A stretch of 64,000 nucleotides of DNA from Drosophila pseudoobscura (Eukaryota; Arthropoda; Insecta; Diptera; Drosophilidae). The notes below the pieces were generated by a model. It saw only the letters and a list, made by a program, of their open reading frames with translations, ran no database searches and was not told the origin of the DNA. The translations under genes were made by a program, and so were the position numbers. This document shows, piece after piece, positions 13,301 to 26,540 of this stretch (its first letter is position 1; every line of letters starts with the position of its first letter). Location of the stretch: positions 52,777,869 to 52,841,868 of the forward strand of contig NC_046683.1 of NCBI RefSeq assembly GCF_009870125.1, in the 5' to 3' direction.

Positions 13301-15767
13301 TTAAGAGCTGCTCTCTGGTAGAAAGTTTTAGAAGTGCTTTATGATCTCCCAAATGATCCGCAAGATACAGCACACTTTCAATTTTTTTCTGGCAAAAACT
13401 CCACCCATCATCCAGGCCGCCCCGAGATACAATTCAATCTTTGGTCCGTTGTGAAAGTTACCAAGTGTCAAAACTCTGAGGCCATTCTATTTTTCACACC
13501 TTTTTCTTTTACTTTTCCGTACAGAGAGCTTGCCACTGCCACTGCCACTGAATCATTGAATCACTGAATCCACACCGCACATCAGGCACGTTGTGCGGTG
13601 GTCCGATGGTCCGATGGTCCGATGGTACGATGGTCCATGCGGGAGCCAGCAGATAAGCTTTTTCTCGTATATGGCATGTGCCGGGAAATTCTGTTGCATA
13701 TGCAGAAAAAAAAAACGAGACCCATGTGTCATATTTTTGCCAAGTGATACCGTAATCTCTAGAGCTTACGCAGGGGCTTACTGCCGTTGAACAGAAGCTT
13801 CCGGCGTGGCTTTTATCAAGCGAGCTCTCTCTCTCTCTCTCCGGCATTTGCCGCAAGAATCTGTTCCAACTCATTTATTTGGCCAGGCCTTCACTTTCAA
13901 ACCCATGGATGGACCAATCCATGGCATTGCATACCTCGTACACGTGCCCCGTGCCCCGTGCCTCGTGCCTCGTGCCCCTCGTGCTCTGTGCCCCTCGTGC
14001 TCTGTGGCGGGGCGTATATTTGGGTGAAGGTTATCCGGGTGTCCCCCGGGTCCCAACTGGTGGCGACTCCTGCTGCACTCAATATCATAATGCCACAAGA
14101 GTGTGGCCTCCTCTGCGCCTCCGCACTCCTCTCTCAGAGCTGTGGGGACCCCTGCCTTCTGCCTGCCTTCTGCCTGCCTTCTGGCCGCCTTCTTCTTGCC
14201 CTTCTTTAATGATGTGTTTTAATTTTGCTTTGTCGTGTCGTTTCGCTGGCGTTTTTTTTTTTTGCGCCTCGGCTGGAGATTGCGTAAGCATTTGGATGAC
14301 GCCGCCTTTTACTTTCTTTTTCTTCTTTGAGGCAAGAAAAAGGAACAGCCAAGCACATTATCATACCATTTCTTATGTGCTGCTGCCTGCCCCTACAATT
14401 AATGCTTTAAACTTGGCCTTAACGCATATGTATGAGTATTTGGGGGAGGGGGGAGGTGGGAGGGGTGAAACCTCTGTAAAAAGTTCAAACACAAATCAGA
14501 AGAAACTTATAATTCATTTCTCTGTATTTTTGTAGTAAATCTAATTAACATATAAGCGGATTTGGAGGCAACAACCATCGCCCCATCCCATTCGATCCCA
14601 TCCGATCCAACGCACGCGCCTACTCACTCGCATATTGCCAAATGGGGCCTCCCCCTCCCTCTCGCACCCCCTCTCTGTCGCTCTGTCGCTCTCTCGCCTT
14701 TTTGGATTTTGTTTTTGCCTTTGGCTTTTGGCTTGTGTCGAAAAACTCACGCGATCCGCGTTTTCTAACGACAAATATATAGAAATAAAATACACACGAG
14801 AGACATGTGTGTATTTCGAGCAAATTCGTATGTAAAATATGTATATAAAAACTAAATATTGAATACAACAGCGGGAGAGCACATGGTGCACTGTGGTTCG
14901 CATTTACGGAGTGTACGGGCGATTAGCAACCGAACAAAATTTATTACAAAACTTGTCCAGAACATTCGAATGGGGCGGCCGACGGTCGGGGGGATTACCT
15001 TGTGGATTAGCTTGTGGGGAATCTGGGAAATACGGCAATATCTTATTTATAGCCATCGATTGCGATATGCCATCAACTGCAGGCTGGTGGAGATTATAGG
15101 AATGGGATCTGGCGACTTTTCCCAGAAATTGAATGTTTTGGGATGGTTTTAGACTTGGTTCTGGGACTTGGGATTTGGATACACTTATTGAGTTATCGAT
15201 AACATTCCTTAATATCGATTAGTGGCGATTGTTTATAGGGGCCTTTCTCTTATGGGACATTTTTACAAGGATAAAAGGTCTGTAAGTGAGAGATCCTGGA
15301 AAGATCTTGTGATGTTTATCGATAACACTCCTTACCATCGATAAGTGGCGATTGTTTATAGGGGCCTATCTCTTATGGGAAACTTTTACAATAAATGAAA
15401 GGTCTCTAAGTGAAGGATCCTAGCGGATATCGGATGGCTATCGAATATAGCATGCGATAGTTACTCTTTATTCGTTAATGTTTCTTAGTCTATGAATTGT
15501 TTTAGTGTATATCTGGTTTTTGACCACCCATATTCTTTTGGTTTTCCAACGTACCCCGTCCCACTGTGCCCTTCTTTGGGGAGTGGGGGGTTTTTCGCTC
15601 AAATGTGGAAAAATTTGAAGCCTATGAATGACTAACACACACACACACACACTCTCACACACACATGCGAGTCTCGAGAAGTTTTGAATGGCGAAAAGCA
15701 CGCAAAAGGGAATCCGTGAAACAAAGTTGAAAGTTCGCTAAATGCTTTTTTTTATATTTTTGTTTAG
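7348..15767 (+). other. Mob2 intron, no gene recognised
   Basis: Non-coding. It holds many simple repeats: GGCAGT/GGCAGC-type units at 7605-7645, CAG runs at 7728-7750, GCATCTT repeats at 8984-9013, a CT tract at 9166-9187, GACG/CAGA tetramers at 11600-11662, GA and CT tracts at 11465-11490, a 24-bp perfect palindrome at 12295-12318, and a tandem duplication with TATCGATA motifs at about 15190-15420. No open frame here has a recognisable domain. Confidence 0.5.
15190..15425. repeat. Tandem duplication (123-bp spacing) carrying TATCGATA
   Basis: Two diverged copies lie head to tail. Both begin with the palindrome TTATCGATAA (15193-15202 and 15316-15325) and then share ATCGAT(T/A)AGTGGCGATTG, TTTATAGGGGCC and a CTCTTATGGGA block. 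TATCGATA matches the core of the DRE bound by DREF, and CGATA is the BEAF core, so a regulatory or insulator role is possible but not shown. A third run of CGATA/TATCG motifs follows to 15460. Confidence 0.65.
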
Positions 15768-15971
15768 AAGAAAGTTTGAAGCTTGAAAAAGAAACAGAAA
15801 AAAAAAACAGAAATTGAATAAAATTTAAATGTGTGCAAAAGTAAGTTAATCGCAAAAGCAACAAAAACACAGTGACAAAAACGAAAAGAAGAGAAACAAA
15901 AGGAAAAGAAGACGATAAGCAGAGACGAAAAAGTAAAACAGAAAATCAGTAAAGGAGAAAAGTGACAGTGA
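15768..15971 (+). other. Probable 5' UTR of Mob2 first exon B
   Basis: An A-rich leader-like sequence lies directly before the start codon at 15972. A T-rich tract ending in TTTGTTTAG (15767) is a fair splice acceptor, so this leader could be spliced to an upstream non-coding exon such as 7137-7347. Alternatively a promoter lies just upstream. An AAAAGTAAGT at 15836-15845 could be a competing donor. Confidence 0.35.
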
Positions 15972-16885
15972 ATGATGTTGAGAGCGCCCACACAGCACAT
16001 CGTGGAACTCGGCTTCGGAACGAAAACCCCAACAACAACGACGACGACGACGTCAGCAGCGACAGCGGCAGCGGCAGCGGCAGCAGCAGCCAGCGGAAAG
16101 CAGCAGCATCGCAGCAAGACATCTCTGTTGCAAAAGCTCAGGCAGCAGCAGCAAAAGCTCCAACGACAGCTGACATCGCCACACGGAGAGGCAGAGGCCG
16201 AGGCAGAAGCAGAATATTATTTCCAGCAGCAGAGGCAGCGGCAGCAACAGGCACCTTCGCCACACTCGAGCGACAAGTGTCTTCTGTTGCTGGCGGCGAC
16301 CATCGCAGGCGGAGAGGAGGCATTGCCGCTGAAGACCAAGAAGAAGAAGGAGTCCTGCAGCTACAATCTAGCAGCAGCCCTAAGGCGCCACAAGAAGCCA
16401 AAGACAGCGACAACGATAGTCGCCACAGCCACAGCCACATCACCAGTGGCACCAACAGCAACGGCAGCGGCAGCGGCGGCAGCGGCAACCTCAACAGACG
16501 ACGACGACAGTTGTCGCAGCATCAGCAGCGGCAGCAGTCTCTCAAACAGTTGCATTAACCATCATAGCAGCACGCCTTATAGAGACACAAGTGGCAACAA
16601 CAACAACTACCTAAGTAATTACAATTGCAAAACCAGCGAGCAACAGCAAACAGCAGCAGCAGCAGCGTGGAAAGCAACAACACAGCAACAACAACAGCAA
16701 CAACAACAACAACAGCTGCTCATTAACAGGTCAGGAAGCGGCAACAACAGCAGCAGCAGTGGCCCCACATCGATCATGTCACCCACATCGCAGGCGCCCA
16801 CCCGAACCTCGCTCTTCGATTCCTGCCACCGCAAGATCCGCCTCATAGGCGGCGGTCCAGTGGCCTTTCTCGGCGGCCTCGTTGC
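15972..16885 (+). CDS. Mob2: Mob2 alternative first coding exon B (long, low-complexity N-terminus)
   Basis: The exon starts at the ATG at 15972 (MMLRAPTQHIVEL) and ends at donor GTTGC|GTAAGT (16886), giving 304 codons plus two bases. The phase matches the shared exon at 32565, reading VAKARRKERDG. The segment is dominated by poly-Ala, poly-Gln, Ser- and Asn-rich runs; an uninterrupted stretch of 11 Gln lies near residue 240. It is probably disordered. The last 45 residues (SIMSPTSQAPTRTSLFDS, then CHRKIRLIGGGPVAFLGGLVA) are less repetitive and may be the functional part. With the shared exons the protein would be about 785 residues. Transcript support was not available. Confidence 0.75.
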
Positions 16886-18535
16886 GTAAGTTGCCTTTTG
16901 AAAAACCCCCATATGAATCTATAATATCATATAGTGTATATATAGTGATTCCCCAGCCATGAGCATGATGGATAAGCAGGGGGGATTCCTGTTCAACAGC
17001 TCCCTTAACCCTGAATCTGTGTTAAAGTGATGCAAATATTGCATATTTATAGAGAAGAGGAGGAAAAACGTTACAAAAGTATCCAAAATGAAGATGAAGT
17101 GAAATTGAAAGACCAAAGCAAACGTTTTCTCAGCGTTTAATGGTTTCTTCTATAAGAAAATCATTACTTACAAGACTATGGGCTCTCTTTTAATGTGTTT
17201 ACACTTGAAGACTCTATTAGCACACAGCTTTACAGGGTATTTACTTCTGGATATCGTTTATTCCAACAAAGAACTTGTCTGTGGATCCCCTCCGAACCTT
17301 GTGAACTGTTAAATAGGTGATGAAAACTAGACAATTACAACGTACTGTACTCCAAGACCGCAGTGATCTTAACCTCAAAATATAAATAGAAAATGGAACA
17401 GAAGCTGGCCATTGAATTTGTCATTAGCCAGAAAATTAGCTTAAAAGAACACCAAGAATATTTCCGAGTTACGAAAAGACAGACCCAAGACATTAGCCCA
17501 AATATGAGGCACGATGCCAAGCCATGCCATGCCATTCCATTCCATTCCGTTCCTTAACTGCTATTATAGTGAGATCAACTTTCTAAGGTCGTGGCGGAGA
17601 TTGGCCAGGCAATTGCACAAAAGTCGAATAATAATAATATTAATAATGTGTCTGCATTATGGAAAATACTTGAAAAATCCACAGTCGCAGTCAAAGGTCG
17701 GACAAAGGAAGCGAAAGACTCGAAACTAAAAGAACCAACAAAAATACAGAGCACCAGGGCACGGGCACCCCACATAAATGTAGGTATTTACTCACTTTTT
17801 GATGGCTTTAATTACGAACATTTCTCAAGCGGTGGGCCTTTGTGTGGAGTTTTAGTTTTCGGCCACCAAAAGCACCAAAAGCACTCTGTGCGAGCGCGAA
17901 TTCAAGGTTCGAGCGGCAATTAAAATATCACAAAAGTGGAAAAAAAGAAACAGAAAATAGAAACAGAAACCGAAACTGAAACTGAAACAAAGGCAAACAG
18001 CCCAGTGGGTAAATTTATGCACATGTATTGTTTAGTAGGCCTAAAGGTCCCACAACAAAATGCGTTTTGGAGGTCACACCTTCTGCGATAACGGGCTGGC
18101 AGGAGGTGGAGGACTTCCTTATTTGCTTGTGGTCCAAATTTAACCGAGATCCATCATCGTCCCATCCCCGCTGGAGCTATATTTATATATGATTTGGCTT
18201 TGTTTGGGCACCAGCTTCAGCAGCACCAGCAGCAGCACCAGAGTTAAATGAACTCTCCGAATTAGTGGCGAGGTGAGGCGACCGCAAAAGCGTTGACACC
18301 ACTCATCTGCCCCTCTGCCTGAGTCACAGAGTGCGCTGAACTGATAATTAGTTAGGAAACCAAATATTGACTTGCATGAACATGCATAAACACTAGACGA
18401 AGATGAGGAGAGAGAACGAGAGAGAACAGCAAGTAAAGAACTGTAGACTGTGGGCGGCATTGCGACTATCGGGATACCCTTTGTTAGCCCCTGCATACAG
18501 ACGGGCGTGGAATGCCACCAAAGAGGACTCTCATG

Positions 18536-18715
18536 GGCAACACTGCCGAAGAAGAGTTCCCTAGTGCAGATGGCAACACTGCCGAAGAGGAGTTCCATAG
18601 TGCAGATGGCAACACTGCCGAAGAGGAGTTCCCTAGTGAAGATGGTAACACTGCCGAAGAGGAGTTCCTTAGTGCAGATGGCAACACTGCCGAAGAGGAG
18701 TTCCTTAGTGCAGAT
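18536..18715 (+). repeat. 36-bp minisatellite, five units, open in frame
   Basis: Five consecutive 36-bp units, GGCAACACTGCCGAAGAGGA followed by GTTCCTTAGTGCAGAT with a few substitutions, are followed by a partial sixth. The unit is a multiple of three, and the plus frame from 18512 to 18856 reads a 12-residue acidic repeat GNTAEEEFLSAD within a 114-codon frame. The opposite strand is also open, as expected for short repeats. No splice sites or promoter make it a clear gene. It lies inside a Mob2 intron. Confidence 0.8.
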
Positions 18716-21700
18716 GGCAACACTGTCTACAAGGACTTGTTTTGTTTTCCTTGTTCCCAATGTGATAACAAATCGATTGTTACGACTTTAAGTACTTTGG
18801 AAGATATCTATTCTGAATTCAGACAATATCGTTCCCATAACTTAAAGTTTGTTTAGCGACGACGATCCCTGAGCAATACGAGCATACCCTTGCACTCCCA
18901 GGGACGAGTACCTGCTGCTGAAAAGCGGGGAAAACAGAGGCGGGCGTCCCCAGCACGTCCCCAAGCTCTGACTGTGCCTGTGCCTGTGCCTTTGAGTGTG
19001 AGTAACACACAACTTGTTCTGTTGTTTGGGGGTCGCCTTTGTGCATGCAACACACACAGTCACAGTCACAGGCAGAGCCACAGAGAGGGGGGGGTGGGTG
19101 CCTGTGCCTGTGCCACTCGAAACAATGACTAACAGTACGTCTGTGGAGGCAGTAGAAGAAGTCGAAGAAGAGGCACCAACCACATAACAACAGTCATTTG
19201 TTATGCGAGTAGCAGCAGAGGCAGCAGCAGGAAGAGTCGCCCTAGCAGCGGGCATTATAAAATGATGATGATTATGATGATAAACCTGTCAGGCACACAA
19301 GCCCCAACCAGTGTCAATGGCACACTAAGAAGCTACCAAAAGCTAACCAAAAAGCCAGCCACACGTCGAGGAGACTGAACAAATTTGCATAATAATGTTC
19401 AAAAGTCTTGTATTGTCTGATTTGCTTTGGTTTGTAAACAAATACGAAATTAACAAAAATAAATCCCTCGCGGATCTGCGAGAGATCTCTTCATAAATGA
19501 GTAATATTGTCTTGAAGTGGTAGCCAACTTGTGGCCAACTGTACTTTCGGTAGCTAATTGAACACACAGCACAAAGACCTCTTCTCAATCGGCCTCGTTA
19601 ACACTTTGGTATTAGTTGTTAACAAATTGGCATATCGAAAGATATGCTAATCACTGTCCAGCATTCATCACAACAGCCTTTGGTCACACTGAAACTGGGA
19701 GAATCGATTGTATCGAGACTTAATCGATATTTCGACTTAAAGTTCGATACTTTCTGGGAAGAAAGCTGGCCCCAGCACTGGACCTATGGGCGGTACAGTT
19801 GTGTTCAGTACAGTGTAACACATGTTACTTGCACTTTTTTCTGCTCCAAGTCTCCACATTGTTAATCTTGGCTGCCTTTGCCTCTGCCTCCTGCCCCTGC
19901 CTCCTGCCTCAGCTGTTGTGCCCTTTTTTTGTGTGCTTTTCGTTGCCCGTCAGTCCATCCACTCTGCCTCGTTGGGTTTTTCGCTCCACATGGTTCGACT
20001 TTGGGCCTTATCATATGGCCCCAGTCTCCAGTCTCCAGGGGCCCGAGTCTCGTCTCTCGTCTTGCCCCGTATCCGTACTGTTACCGTTTTCTGTTTCTGT
20101 TTCTGCTTCAGCTGGTAGCTAACGTTTTAATTTCCTGTTCCAATTTTTTCCTCTGGCCGGACTTTTATGGGTCTCTCCCGCATCGCATCGCATGGCATTA
20201 TTTTCCTGCCGCTGCTTTACGAGCAATCAACTTTTGCCAGAGATTTGCTCTGATATGGCCAGCGGTGGCCAGTAGCCATGGCTCTCTGGTAAAACATATT
20301 CCATTCGATCCATTAGGCATTTGACGGCTAATCATCTGGCCACTAACCTGCTGCCAAGCTGCTGCCTCTCGCCAGCTGTCACAGCTGTTTCGCTGGCGGC
20401 TCCAGCCTTGGGGCGGCTCATATTCAAATCGAGAACAGGTGCTCAGGCGACCCCTGGCCCCAGGCCCCAGGCCCCATGCCCCATGCCCCAGGCACCAGCC
20501 AGCGTTCATTGACACTCCACACCAGGGTCTGCACGCACTGGACCACTTAATGACTGGTGGCTCGCAGAACAGCTGGTGGACACAAAGCGTTTCCAGATTA
20601 CGCTCGAATTAGTAGAGCCAGAAGGCGTATCAAGGTACACGAGTACGAATACGAGTACGAATACGTGTGTATTCCGAGTTCATTACGCTTCCTTTGCCCG
20701 CTGACTGATGGCCAGAGCCAGAGACAGAGCCAGAGACCGGAGCCAGCGATGGAGAACCGAGTAATTAGCCAATAGAGAGAAAGAGAGGCAGCTCAAGAAT
20801 TAGAATTAGCAAATATTTCTTGTACTCGAATGATTATCTCACTGGAAAAACAAGCAGAAAAACTCGGGGAAAATGGCATTTCAAAAATCTGCGAAAAGAA
20901 AGGGAAGCATTTTACGGGATGTAGGATGTAAGATCATCGCTTGATTCCGCGAACCCTACAAATGACATTCTTTGAGATCCAAAGAACAGTTTCTACCAAT
21001 CGGTGGCTTCCTAGAGATCGATCTTTAGTCTCCTTACTCATAGAGGGGCGTTGGATCTACACCAGGGCACACATTCCCCGGGTTTGCAGTGGATTTTGTG
21101 CACATGAGATAGGGCGATAGGGCATAAGATGGCACCATCTAACGGGATTGCGAATATAGAGCACCAGACAGATAGAAGCTAAGCTAAGAAGCTCTCTCAA
21201 GATCTTCAGATGGCGGCAATTAAATATGGAGAAGAGAAACAATTGCCGTAGAGCCGGCCACCACTGGGTTCTTGGGCGACCCACGACCCCGGTCAACTCT
21301 CGACGGAGACAATTGTGCAACGATAGCGGTACATCGTTGGTGCTCTCTCTCTCTCTCTCTCTCTGTCTGCCCCAGCAGATGGCTGTAATTATTTGTCCAT
21401 TAGCCATCCGGCTGAAGATTTGGAACACGACTCCCCACACAGCAGCGGGATGGCAAAGGTCAGCGGAAATTTCTATTTCCAAGAACCTCAAGGCGGCCAA
21501 AAGTGATGCCAAAACAGACAAAAAACGAGAAAGATGACAACCCGAACTGATTTTCAGTATAATTGCTCGGATTGCAGGTGGGCAAAGAGGTGAAGCAATG
21601 GCCCCCTAACAGTATCTGCACAGTGGGACAAAAGAAGCAGATCTCGATGGCAAAACAAAAAAAATACAGAGCTCGTAAAAGGTTTACCTTGGGGGCTGCT

Positions 21701-24540
21701 GCTGTCTGGAGTTCCGGCTGTGGCTCTCTCTCTCCCCCTCTCTCTCTGTCTCTCTCTCTCTCTCTCTTGCTTTTTAAACCATTTAGCCGCATGTTATGGC
21801 CCATCATCATCCGCCATCTATCTACCTGTCTTTCAGTATCTCTCTCTCTCTCCCTCTCTCTCTCTCTCTGCCTCTCCTTCTCTCTCTGTGTCTTTTAAAT
21901 ACTTTCCATTATTATTATTATTTCTGGCTCTTTTTGCTGCTGCTGCTTTTTTTTTTGTCTTACCTTCTCATCAGCGAAACGTTAATGTCAGTTGTCGTCA
22001 CCCGATAATGACTCACCCCCCACTCACTCGCACACTGGCACAGAGACACCCATACACCCATACACACAGACGCCCTGACCAGCTGCTGTCGTCAGCTGTG
22101 AGAGAGAGAGAGAGGGAGAGGGGCAGCTATTCTCAAAACGAAGCTTGCGCTCTCTCAGCGGGGCGATGATTCTCGTTTTTGTATGCTGGCCGTGTGCCCG
22201 CCCCACCGTCAAATGGGCAAAACGGTACTTTGCAATTTATGGCCAAAGCTTTGTCTTGTGTCAGAGACAGAAAGCGACAGAGAGAGAGAGCAAGAGGGAC
22301 AGCTATAAAATTGGGAATTGTGTTCACATTTTGGTCAGAAGCTGATTCATATCGGGGGCTTTTTGGCCATTTTCCCAAGTCCCCAATCCGCTACATCCTC
22401 CTCATCCATCCAGCCATCCATCCATCCATCCATCCATTCATTCACATCCGCCATTGACAACAGCAAAAAAAAAATGAGAAAAAAAAGAAGAAAAAAGTTA
22501 ATTAAAATGTATATTTTCTAAGCCGCTAAGCTGGCCAGAAGAGCTGGGTGCGGGCCGGGCTCTTAAGGCACGACAACAAAGTCGAAGACCACGAAGTTTA
22601 AGAATCCCATTTTGGATTAAGCTAAGAACTCCGTTTCAACTCAAAAGCGGATAAGGTTTCACTGAAGTCGGAAAATACTACGTTTTGATGGGAGGAGGAT
22701 TTGTGGGAAATAAATGAATAAAAACCTCAAAATGTCTGCCTTTTCATAGATCTACAGGCAAAAGCTGCAGTAAATCTCTGTTCTAAAGCCATCATATCGT
22801 AGTACTTGCTCTTCAAATAATCTCCCTTTTAGTACAGTTGTGCACCACCTTTTTTCGAGCACGAACACGAACACGCACGAGCCCATCTCTAGTCGCTTGA
22901 TATGTCAATAGGTTTTTTGTCTTTGTGCTTGATTAATGCGTAATTTTGTATTGTTAATTGTGGCACACATTTACATACAGACAACAGATGCCGCCGGGGA
23001 GGGGCCCACAGCCCCCCCCCCCCCTCTCCGGGGTAAATGGAGCGTGGCTTTGATAGATTAATGCGTTTGCCATGAGTTGTTCTGCTCCCATTGTCCACCC
23101 CTCTCCCCGCCATTTCCTAGCCACCCCTCCCATGCAAAAATCAATATAAATCCCCAGAGTCGGAACAATTTTTCTTGAAATAATTATATGTACACCCGCG
23201 GCACAGGCTCCCATCGAATGGTGTTTCTTTTCTGAATTGCAAGCGACTTCCTGCTGCAAAATGTACGAGTATTTGTAATATTTCCTGTTTATTTTTTTAA
23301 TGGAACCCAAAGCCAATGGAATTTGAAAAGATTTTTGTATAAAATACTTCCACTAATGATATCATATTAATCAAGATTTATACTTGAAGAACCTGAGAGC
23401 TTAAACACCAGGAAATTTAATGATCTCAGAGAGAGAGAGAGAGAGATACGGGCAGAGGGGTGCCATCGATCTATAGAAACATTTAACAAAGATTTTGGTA
23501 TGAGAAGGATAGGATAGTGCTCCTTAAAGCAGAATATATTCAGAAAATATATCATCGTACAGTTGTTGCTTTTGCCGACAGATTCTAAGTGTCTAAATTT
23601 GGGCTCTCGTTGTCCGATTAATTGAATAAATTTCGAGCCATTTGCCGTTTTGTGATTGTTTTTATTAATTTATGGCTGCAATTTCTGACACCTTCATCAA
23701 GATGCCGCATCAGGCACGTTCAAGCACGCGCAAGAGACAGAGACAGAGATAGAGAGAGAGGGAAGAAGGGAGGGGGGGGGGGGGGGATAGGGGGAGGTGG
23801 ACCTCAGCATGATCATCAGCGAACGAGCGAGGCTAATTGAAGGCAGCAACAACTGAACAGAACAGAAGAGAAAACAACACGGAACAGAATGAATATTAAT
23901 TGTTTTAAATAATTTTGAACTTGGCAAAGGCACAACGTAAGCACAAACCCCTGATGGGGCAAACAAACAGACAGATGAACGATTTTGCCCCCAGTGCCAC
24001 CCCCCATGCATCTGCCCCCATCTTTCCCAGCTTGAATATTTCATATTGCTCAGTCGCGCAGCTGTTTTATTGTCGCACATTGTGGTGGAACTTGTTTCTA
24101 AATAGATCCAAAGGGTATGCTGTAGCCGTCGAGACACATGTGACGGATGCCCCAGCAAAGCCAATAAATACATAGATTTAATAGAAATACAAAGAACTAT
24201 TATCCGCGAAGGTGAAGAAAGGGTATTCCTTTGGTCGGACCATCTGCCTGAGGTCTCTGTCGCTGTCGCTGTCGCTGTCTCTGTCGCCCTGTCTCTGCAG
24301 AGCCCAGCCATCGACAGCGGTTGGACATTTGTCTGCGTCATTCGGCATGGCAGAGCAGCAAGAACCGACCGACAGACGCGAGCGCCGACCGACGACCGAC
24401 GCCCGCCGACCGACAACCGCCGACCGACGCGTGTTTGCATAACAGAATTCGTAGGGAGCGGGGCGGGGCGGGAGAGCTTCATATTTGCGCAATGCACATG
24501 AAAGCTCAAATGCAAACTGCCGTTACCAATTTCATTTCAT

Positions 24541-24933
24541 TCAGAGTGCACGGCAGATAGATAGAGAGAGAGAGAGAGGGAGAGCGAATGAGCAAGGTAG
24601 ATAGGGCAGAAGAGCGTGTGGGGGCGCGAGCAAACAGCTGATTTGCTTGGCTGGCTGGTTCTCGGTTCTCTCGCGCCTCTCTCCGCTTCTAACACACACA
24701 ATCGCCCGCCAGGTCGCCCGCTCGCTCGCTCGCTCGCACACAGACCCAAAGCCCGCTGCGCTGCGGCAAAGGTGCGCGTGCGGTCGCGACAGACAGACAG
24801 TCTTCCGATTCTGCTGCCGACGGCGGGCCGCACGCACGCAAAAAAAAAACCCCCACAAAAAAAATACAACAAAACGGAGATCAATGAAAACACAGAATAG
24901 CCACAATAAAAGAAACGCATAAAATAAATAACG
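24541..24933 (+). promoter_or_regulatory. Possible additional 5' leader exon of Mob2
   Basis: A TTCAGAGTGC initiator-like element (near 24540) leads into a GA/CT- and CGCTCG-rich, then A-rich leader-like sequence, ending at a candidate donor ACG|GTACGC (24934). It has the composition of fly 5' UTRs, but there is no coding content and no proof of transcription. Confidence 0.2.
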
Positions 24934-26480
24934 GTACGCGCTCGACTCGTTTCGGGTGTGCGAAAATGAACGAAATAAATGAAAACCAATTGAAATAACA
25001 ACAAGAACTGAATACCGATCGAACCGAACCGACCCCAGGCCCCCTCCCCCCAAAAGCCCCCTCCTCCCAAGTGACCAAGTCATCAGCATCAGCGCCGGCG
25101 TCAGCGTCAACGTCAGCGTCAGCATCAGCATCAGCATTCGCGTCAGCCGTTTCAATGGACTTGAAAAACGCGTTCGACACTCGATAAACCGGCCGATGCC
25201 GATAGCCCCCGATTCGTTGGACCGCCCACCCCCTCTTAACCTTCAAAAGTTTTGTCATGCACTTTAGCCAACCCCCCCGCTCCGCACCCCGCACCCCCCC
25301 GCCATTGTCTGTGAATTGATTTTCGTGTAAAAACAATTATTATTTTTTTTTTGTGCTCTCTTTGTGGGGTTAATCTGCGGAAGGTTCTAAGGGTTAATGC
25401 TGACTTCTGTTTCGGGGTCTAGTGGTACGTAAAAGCTCCATTCAATCAACTAATCTAATCGCGGAGAGTATTCGAAGCTCCCATTTCGATGATTGATACA
25501 GCAAAAGCCAATTATTTGCCCCTTTCACAACGCCGATAAGAGCCCCCCCCCCCCTCTGTGGGGCGCTCTCCGATCGTTATCGTGTTGGGGTGGTGGGGTG
25601 TTGGGCTGTTGGTCTGTTCTCTGTGGCACACCGATTTCCCAACCTATGATTTGCTCTATTCCACCGTTCTGTTGCACTTGCGCCTCCTCCGTTTCTCCTT
25701 CACGAATTTCGGTTGACTCACGAATTGACATCGATCAAAAGAGGGCAGACATACATATGTATGTATGTATGTATGTACTACGAGTATGTGGTGCACTGTG
25801 TTCTGCCTTAGTTTTCGCTCAACCCGTACCCGTACTCGCACCCGTAATTGCCATTAATTAAACGAGGCTCTGGCGATCGTTTGATTTGCCATGATAATTT
25901 ATACGCACTCGGGAGTAGTTGTAGTAGTACTCGTAAGAAAAAAAGGGAAATTACTCAACTTTTACACGTCTGCCTGTTTAAATATTCCCCCATTTAATTG
26001 TCCCAGTGTCAATAAACGATCGCATTGATCCGCGAGAGGGGTGGTGGTGCGGTGCCAACTGGGTAAATGCATCGGATCGATCGATATGACGTAATACCGT
26101 CAAGCGGCCTCCCCGCTCCCCGCTCCCCGCTCCCCGCTCCCCGCTCCCCCTCCCCCCCGCCGCCGCGTCAGTTGAGTGGCCTCCAGCGAGACGCCTTCGC
26201 GCTATTATTTATGAATCTTATATCGAACCGGTTGTGGGTCATATTTCAAGCCGTGCTCTCGTTGGGGGGGCCCGAATGTCAAATGGTAGCGGGGGTTGCA
26301 CGCACACACACACACACAGATCTTTCCTCCCACACAGAAAGTGTACGCTATCCGGGAATCAAGGAAATCTATGGGAGGACACAGACTTTAGCTCGTCTTC
26401 GGCTTGGACAAACAGCTCCAGGCTGCGTTTTGCCTTACTTTCGGCCTAAAGAGTCCACTCTTTTTTGGCCTGCTTTTGTG

Positions 26481-26482
<2 letters not shown>

Positions 26483-26538
<56 letters not shown>
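26483..26538. repeat. (TG)n microsatellite
   Basis: About 28 uninterrupted TG dinucleotides end in a G-run. It is the longest pure dinucleotide repeat in the window, inside the Mob2 intron. Confidence 0.95.
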
Positions 26539-26540
<2 letters not shown>

